Source: Pseudomonas deceptionensis (GTDB lineage Bacteria > Pseudomonadota > Gammaproteobacteria > Pseudomonadales > Pseudomonadaceae). Taken from it: a DNA stretch of 64,000 nucleotides. The position numbers and the translations under genes were made by a program. The notes under the pieces were generated by a model. That model saw only the letters and a list, made by a program, of their open reading frames with translations, had not been told where the DNA came from and ran no database searches. The stretch lies in contig NZ_FNUD01000002.1 in assembly GCF_900106095.1 (NCBI RefSeq), forward strand, positions 1,199,501-1,263,500, read 5' to 3'. Numbering within the stretch: the first letter of the stretch is position 1; every line of letters starts with the position of its first letter. This document shows positions 59,690 through 64,000 of the stretch, one piece after another.

Positions 59690-60139
59690 ATGACTCTTAA
59701 AAAATGGACTGTTGTAGTGCTGGCCTGCCTGACGCTGTCGGCGTGTGGCGGGGTTGATCCCAATTCGCCGTTGGGCCAGCGTAAAGCGATTTTCAAGCAA
59801 ATGCTAAAGACCAGTGAAGACCTGGGCGGCATGTTGCGTGGCCGGATCCCCTTCGACGGCCCGCGTTTTACCGAAGGTGCGATCAAGCTGGATGCTTTGG
59901 CTCACGAGCCGTGGAAGCATTTCCCTCAAGTCAAAGAGACCGATCAAACCAGTGCCACTGACGATGTGTGGCAAAAACAGGCGCGTTTTCAGGAACTGGC
60001 ACGCCAGCTGGAAGCCGCTACAGGCGAGCTGGTTATCGCCAGCCAGATACAGCCTTACAAGGCCGGCAACCTGACGCCTGCGGTGCAGAAAGTCGAAGAC
60101 ACCTGCAGCGCGTGCCACAAGGAATTCAGGAATCACTGA
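59690..60139 (+). CDS. Cytochrome c'-like lipoprotein
   Basis: A 149-residue lipoprotein of the cytochrome c prime family (four-helix bundle with C-terminal heme). Signal peptide and lipobox LSAC give acylated Cys19. The heme motif is C139-SA-C142-H143 ten residues from the C terminus, as is usual for c' cytochromes. FKQMLKTSEDLGGMLRGRIPFD is the first helix. Such proteins bind NO or act in electron transfer; membrane anchoring by lipid is less usual. It is divergent from mltA and convergent with the DUF1090 gene. Confidence 0.88.
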   Translation: MTLKKWTVVVLACLTLSACGGVDPNSPLGQRKAIFKQMLKTSEDLGGMLRGRIPFDGPRFTEGAIKLDALAHEPWKHFPQVKETDQTSATDDVWQKQARFQELARQLEAATGELVIASQIQPYKAGNLTPAVQKVEDTCSACHKEFRNH

Positions 60140-60149
60140 GTAAAGATCA

Positions 60150-60178
60150 AAAGCCCCTCTCTCTGAGGGAGAGGGGCC
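60150..60178 (-). terminator. Hairpin between cytochrome and DUF1090 genes
   Basis: Stem GCCCCTCTCTC / GAGGGAGAGGGGC with a short TTTT on the minus strand after it, fitting a terminator for the leftward DUF1090 gene. The stem core is shared with the repeat at 9329-9372. Confidence 0.55.
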
Positions 60179-60185
60179 TGGCGCA

Positions 60186-60581
60186 TCACTTATCCAGTTG
60201 ATCCAGCGCTTCCTGCAGTTCCTTGCGCGATTCGGCCAGCTTGTTTTTGCGCTTGTCGATTTTTTCCGGATCGCCTTTCTTCATGGCTTTGTCCAGATCA
60301 GCCTGACGCTTGCTGACTTCGTGCTTGGCTTCCAGCACCTTGTTTTCGCGTTCCTTGCGCAGGCCCGCGTCGGTGCAATGAGCGGTCACTTCGCTCAGGG
60401 CTTTTTCCAGGCCTGCCACCTGATTGTCGTTGCCGTGGGCACGGGCTTGCTCAAGTTGCAGGGTGATGGCTTGTTTCTTGGCAGCGCAACCGGTGAGTTC
60501 CGGTGCTGCATCAGCGGCCATCAACGGGGCTGCCAGCAGGCCGCAGACAGTAAAGAGGGCGAGCGGTGAAAGTAATTTCAT
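60186..60581 (-). CDS. DUF1090 family periplasmic protein
   Basis: A 131-residue exported protein, related to E. coli YqjC. A signal peptide ends at LMAADAAP. The mature protein has two cysteines (TGCAAK and AHCTDA) and a long charged helix with heptad-like pattern (EAKHEVSKRQADLDKAMKKGD). Function unknown. The start at 60581 is chosen for its GGAG six bases upstream. Confidence 0.85.
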   Translation of the reverse strand: MKLLSPLALFTVCGLLAAPLMAADAAPELTGCAAKKQAITLQLEQARAHGNDNQVAGLEKALSEVTAHCTDAGLRKERENKVLEAKHEVSKRQADLDKAMKKGDPEKIDKRKNKLAESRKELQEALDQLDK

Positions 60582-60717
60582 AAATGGCTCCATGACAAAA
60601 GATGACGATTAAATAAGGTCAAAAAAACGCTACGCAAGCGTGTTTCGGTGGTACGAAACCGTGGATGTTAGCAGCATCCGTGCGCAAGCAATCCGCCGAG
60701 CGGTGGCCGCCAGCAGC

Positions 60718-60752
60718 AAAAAGCCCCGAACAGTCGCCTGTCCGGGGCTTTT
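60718..60752 (-). terminator. Rho-independent terminator after metK
   Basis: Stem AAGCCCCG / CGGGGCTT with a partly paired inner loop and a T run on the minus strand, 17 bases after the metK stop. Confidence 0.88.
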
Positions 60753-60768
60753 GGTGCAGCAGGTTTAA

Positions 60769-61959
60769 TTACAAACCGGCAGCAGCGCGCAGCTCTTCAG
60801 CGCGGTCGGTACGCTCCCACGTGAACGTGGTGAAGGTATCGTCGCCAACGGTCTTGATCTGCGGCGTGCGGCCGAAGTGGCCGTAAGCTGCAGTTTCCTG
60901 GTACATCGGGTGCAGCAGGTCAAGCATGGTGGTGATGGCGTATGGACGCAGGTCGAACACGTCACGTACCAGCTTGATGATTTTGTCGTCGGAGATTTTG
61001 CCAGTGCCGAAGGTGTTCAACGAAATCGAAGTCGGTTGAGCGACGCCGATAGCGTAGGAAACCTGGATCTCGCAGCGCTCAGCCAAGCCGGCAGCCACGA
61101 TGTTTTTGGCAACATAACGACCCGCGTAAGCAGCCGAACGGTCAACCTTGGATGGATCTTTACCCGAGAACGCGCCGCCGCCGTGACGGGCCATGCCGCC
61201 GTAGGTGTCAACGATGATCTTGCGACCGGTCAGGCCGCAGTCGCCCACCGGGCCACCGATGATGAACTGGCCGGTAGGGTTGATGTGGAACTGGGTGTCC
61301 TTGTGCAGCAGCTCGGCTGGCAGCACGTGCTTGACGATCAGTTCCATCACGCCTTCGCGCAGGTCTTTGTACGACACTTCAGGGTTGTGCTGGGTCGACA
61401 GCACGATGGCGTCGATGGCTACAACCTTGCCGTCTTCGTAACGGCAAGTCACCTGGGACTTGGCGTCCGGGCGCAGCCAAGGCAGCAGGCCGGATTTACG
61501 GGCTTCGGCCTGGCGCTGAACCAGCTGGTGCGAGAAAGTGATCGGTGCTGGCATCAGCACGTCGGTTTCGTTGCTGGCGTAGCCGAACATCAGGCCCTGG
61601 TCGCCGGCGCCCTGATCTTCAGGCTTGGCACGGTCAACACCCTGGTTGATGTCAGGGGACTGCTTGCCGATGATGTTCATCACGCCGCAGGTCGCGCCGT
61701 CGAAGCCTACGTCGGAGCTGTTGTAGCCGATGTCGGTAATGACGTCACGAACGATCTGCTCCAGATCAACCCAGGCCGAAGTGGTGACTTCGCCCGCGAT
61801 GATTGCTACGCCGGTTTTCACCAGAGTCTCGCACGCCACACGGGCGAACTTGTCTTCAGCAATGATGGCGTCCAGCACCGCGTCAGAAATCTGGTCGGCG
61901 ATTTTGTCCGGATGCCCTTCAGACACGGACTCGGAGGTGAAAAGGGAGTATTCGCTCAT
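60769..61959 (-). CDS. metK: S-adenosylmethionine synthetase MetK
   Basis: A 396-residue enzyme that makes SAM from methionine and [33 protein letters not shown] starts the protein; [35 protein letters not shown] and [23 protein letters not shown] (P-loop-like) are the ATP and metal blocks. The gene starts 19 bases after the stop of an ArsR-methyltransferase gene on the same strand, so the two may share a promoter. A terminator follows. Confidence 0.97.
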   Translation of the reverse strand: MSEYSLFTSESVSEGHPDKIADQISDAVLDAIIAEDKFARVACETLVKTGVAIIAGEVTTSAWVDLEQIVRDVITDIGYNSSDVGFDGATCGVMNIIGKQSPDINQGVDRAKPEDQGAGDQGLMFGYASNETDVLMPAPITFSHQLVQRQAEARKSGLLPWLRPDAKSQVTCRYEDGKVVAIDAIVLSTQHNPEVSYKDLREGVMELIVKHVLPAELLHKDTQFHINPTGQFIIGGPVGDCGLTGRKIIVDTYGGMARHGGGAFSGKDPSKVDRSAAYAGRYVAKNIVAAGLAERCEIQVSYAIGVAQPTSISLNTFGTGKISDDKIIKLVRDVFDLRPYAITTMLDLLHPMYQETAAYGHFGRTPQIKTVGDDTFTTFTWERTDRAEELRAAAGL

Positions 61960-61978
61960 CTCGACGGTTTCCTAATAT

Positions 61979-62974
61979 TTACCGATGGTGAGTGTCGCCA
62001 GTTGGCCGCTGAAAGTGGCGGACCTGAATCTGGAAACCATTACGTAAGCCTACATAGAGGCTTTCCCCGGGAACGAGTCCCGCAGCGGTGGCCCAATGGG
62101 CCAGATCATCTTGTTCAAAACCCAGCCACAAATCACCGCAAGCCTCGCGGGCCCACGCCTGATTATGGCTGCACAACTCTGTTACCAGCAGGCTACCGCC
62201 CGGTTGCAGCAAAGTTGCCAGTTGCTTCAAAGCTTCGGCCGGTGCAGCGAAATGGTGCAAGACCATGTTCACGACCACGCAGTCGGCTTGCAGCTGTGCA
62301 TCGTGCAGCGCGTCGGCCAGGATCAGGCTGACGTTGTTCAGTGACTCGCGTTCACACAGCTGGCGGGCCAGCTCAAGCATTACCGGGCTGTTGTCCAGTG
62401 CTGTGACCTGATGGAAGCGGCGGGCCAGGTCAGGCAAGAAGCTGCCATCGCCAGGGCCAACTTCCAGGGCGGTGGCCGCTGGATTGAAGCTCAGTTTATC
62501 GAGCAGCGTTAAAACACTGTCCCGGTATTGCGGCAAGCCGGCGATCAAATCCTGTTGAGCGCGAAACTTCTCGGCTATGCGAGAGAAAAAGTCCTGACTG
62601 GCGGCTGCACGTTGCTCGTGTACCGCGCTGATTCGCGCCTGTACATCGGCAGGCAAGGTCAGGTTATCGACCTCTTCCAGCAGTGCTGCATGCAGTCTGC
62701 CGCCCAGTTGTTCGGTGTGGGGCAGGGCGCGGCGATAAAAAATCGCATTGCCTTCGCGCCGTGTCGCTACCAGCCTGGCTTGAGACAGCACCTTGAGGTG
62801 GTGGCTCATCCCGGATTGGCCGGTTGCAAATATGTGCGTCAGCTCCAGCACACCAAACGAATCGTTGGCCAACGCGCGCAGCACGTTGAGTCGCAGCGGA
62901 TCGCCTCCAGCCTTGCACAGGGCGGAGAGCTCGTCGCAATCGTCATGGCGGATTGAAGGCACGCGTAAGTTCAT
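61979..62974 (-). CDS. ArsR-type regulator fused to a SAM-dependent methyltransferase domain
   Basis: A 331-residue two-domain protein. Residues about 12-95 form an ArsR winged helix domain (DPLRLNVLRALANDSFGVLELTHIF, then recognition helix GQSGMSHHLKVLSQARLVATRREGNAIFYRRA). Residues about 130-320 form a class I methyltransferase domain with SAM motif TALEVGPGDGSFLPDLA (168-184) and LQPGGSLLVTEL. No metal-sensing cysteine motif of metal-type ArsR proteins is seen in the helix region. Placed directly before metK, it may sense SAM or SAH. Little or no Shine-Dalgarno precedes the ATG; a TTGCGG-N17-TAGACT promoter ends a few bases from it, so the mRNA may be leaderless. Confidence 0.88.
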   Translation of the reverse strand: MNLRVPSIRHDDCDELSALCKAGGDPLRLNVLRALANDSFGVLELTHIFATGQSGMSHHLKVLSQARLVATRREGNAIFYRRALPHTEQLGGRLHAALLEEVDNLTLPADVQARISAVHEQRAAASQDFFSRIAEKFRAQQDLIAGLPQYRDSVLTLLDKLSFNPAATALEVGPGDGSFLPDLARRFHQVTALDNSPVMLELARQLCERESLNNVSLILADALHDAQLQADCVVVNMVLHHFAAPAEALKQLATLLQPGGSLLVTELCSHNQAWAREACGDLWLGFEQDDLAHWATAAGLVPGESLYVGLRNGFQIQVRHFQRPTGDTHHR

Positions 62975-63014
62975 GGGGCCGCAGTCTAGTTACCCGCTCA
63001 AGCCCCCGCAAGTT

Positions 63015-63038
63015 CAATATCGAAAAGTTTTGATATTG
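63015..63038. promoter_or_regulatory. Palindromic candidate operator between ArsR-methyltransferase gene and tkt
   Basis: Arms CAATATC (63015-63021) and GATATTG (63032-63038) are perfectly inverted, and the ten inner bases add three more matching pairs, so 10 of 12 pairs agree. It lies 41 bases before the ArsR-methyltransferase ATG, just upstream of that gene's best -35. Size and symmetry suit a dimeric winged-helix regulator. Confidence 0.6.
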
Positions 63039-63235
63039 GTCGATAAGTGGCACGTTTGTCGGATGGGATGTGCTTATTAACGAAATGAAATGTCCGATCC
63101 TCAACAGATTGACCGTCGGATCAAAGGAAAAACGTTTCAGCTGACTATCTGTCATTGCCCCGAAGGCGGTGCGTGAGGGAAAATGCTCGCCTTTTTTCCG
63201 TTTCGATTTAACTTTCAATACCCAGGAGAACAGCG

Positions 63236-64000
63236 ATGCCCAGCCGTCGTGAGCGTGCCAACGCCATTCGTGCACTCAGCATGGATGCCGTGCAAAAAGC
63301 CAACAGCGGCCATCCAGGTGCCCCTATGGGTATGGCGGATATCGCCGAAGTACTGTGGCGCGATTATCTGAAGCACAACCCGAGCAATCCTTCGTTCGCT
63401 GACCGTGACCGCTTCGTGCTGTCCAACGGCCACGGCTCGATGCTGATCTACTCGTTGTTGCACCTGACCGGCTATGACCTGTCGATCGACGATCTGAAAA
63501 GTTTCCGCCAGCTGCACAGCCGCACCCCGGGTCACCCGGAGCTGGGCTACACGCCGGGCGTTGAAACCACTACTGGCCCGTTGGGTCAGGGCCTGGCCAA
63601 CGCCGTGGGCTTTGCCCTGGCAGAAAAAGTCATGGGCGCGCAGTTCAACCGTCCTGGCCATAACGTAGTCGATCACCACACCTACGTTTTCCTGGGTGAT
63701 GGCTGCATGATGGAAGGCATTTCCCACGAAGTTGGCTCCCTGGCCGGCACTCTGGGCCTGGGCAAGCTGATCGCGTTCTACGATGACAACGGCATCTCCA
63801 TCGATGGCGAAGTAGAAGGCTGGTTCACCGACGACACGCCAAAGCGTTTCGAAGCCTACAACTGGCAAGTGATCCGCAACGTTGACGGTCACGACCCGGA
63901 AGAAATCAAGACCGCAATCGAGACTGCACGCAAAAGCGATAAACCAACGCTGATCTGCTGCAAGACCACCATCGGTTTCGGTTCGCCGAACAAGCAGGGC
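63236..64000 (+). CDS. tktA: Transketolase, N-terminal part
   Basis: The first 255 codons of transketolase, cut by the window edge. [38 protein letters not shown] is the characteristic start; [35 protein letters not shown] and [41 protein letters not shown] hold the thiamine diphosphate site (GDG start). It transfers two-carbon units in the pentose phosphate pathway. A ribosome site (AGGAGA) precedes the ATG. It is divergent from the ArsR-methyltransferase-metK unit, as in P. aeruginosa. Confidence 0.96.
   Translation, partial: MPSRRERANAIRALSMDAVQKANSGHPGAPMGMADIAEVLWRDYLKHNPSNPSFADRDRFVLSNGHGSMLIYSLLHLTGYDLSIDDLKSFRQLHSRTPGHPELGYTPGVETTTGPLGQGLANAVGFALAEKVMGAQFNRPGHNVVDHHTYVFLGDGCMMEGISHEVGSLAGTLGLGKLIAFYDDNGISIDGEVEGWFTDDTPKRFEAYNWQVIRNVDGHDPEEIKTAIETARKSDKPTLICCKTTIGFGSPNKQG

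Noticed and set aside
63060..63235. Specific promoter boxes for tkt
   Set aside because: TTGACC occurs at about 63109 but no matching -10 at a suitable distance was found.

Overview
The window is a gammaproteobacterial chromosome segment and almost certainly Pseudomonas, most likely of the P. fluorescens lineage. The evidence is the gene order (ftsYEX-rpoH, thiSG-trmB, hemW-rdgB, metXW, yggT-proC-yggS-pilT, pyrRBC', algH-gshB-pilGHIJ-chpA, ahcY-metF, metK-tkt), the high-GC codon use, protein sequences close to P. aeruginosa families as remembered, and two families of short palindromic intergenic repeats of the kind common in fluorescent pseudomonads. No rRNA, tRNA, CRISPR array, prophage or IS element was seen. 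Genes cover nearly all of the window.

Layout. 1-4.8 kb (minus): start of an AraC-type regulator, a YheT-like hydrolase, rsmD and a pair of M16 peptidases. 5.1-9.3 kb (plus): ftsY-ftsE-ftsX and rpoH, with a likely AlgU/sigma-E type promoter before rpoH. 9.4-12.4 kb: mtgA, a DUF423 protein, thiS-thiG and trmB. 12.6-19.5 kb (minus): DUF3392, hemW, rdgB, DUF4426, metW, metX, DUF167, yggT, proC, yggS. 19.6-22 kb: a shortened pilT without pilU, an NlpC/P60 hydrolase and a TM2 protein. 22.1-28.1 kb (minus): pyrC', pyrB, pyrR, ruvX, algH, a TonB-like protein and gshB. 28.4-38.3 kb (plus): the Chp chemosensory cluster pilG-pilH-pilI-pilJ-chpA-chpC, without pilK or chpB. 38.5-49.2 kb: hemolysin-III protein, FNT-family channel, thioesterase, SAH riboswitch-ahcY-metF, rhlE, yceI and cytochrome b561, bioA, rsmE. 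49.3-60.6 kb is more accessory: a dguRABC-like D-glutamate module, a two-gene PQQ dehydrogenase, a Na+/H+ antiporter, EamA and MAPEG proteins, mltA, a c'-type cytochrome lipoprotein and a DUF1090 protein. 60.8-64 kb: metK behind an ArsR-methyltransferase fusion, and the start of transketolase.

Themes. Several genes belong to the methionine/SAM cycle: metX-metW make and control methionine precursors, metK makes SAM, ahcY removes SAH under an SAH riboswitch, and metF supplies the methyl group. An ArsR-methyltransferase fusion sits directly before metK, and a near-perfect palindrome lies in the shared region with tkt, which suggests local control by a SAM-binding regulator. A second theme is surface motility: the Chp pathway is present but lacks both adaptation enzymes, and PilT is short at its C terminus. 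Fourteen palindromic repeats of two families all lie close to a gene 3' end. One of them supplies the chpC stop codon and another begins four bases after the pilT stop.

Limits: all calls are from reading the sequence and from memory of protein families; no database search was run.
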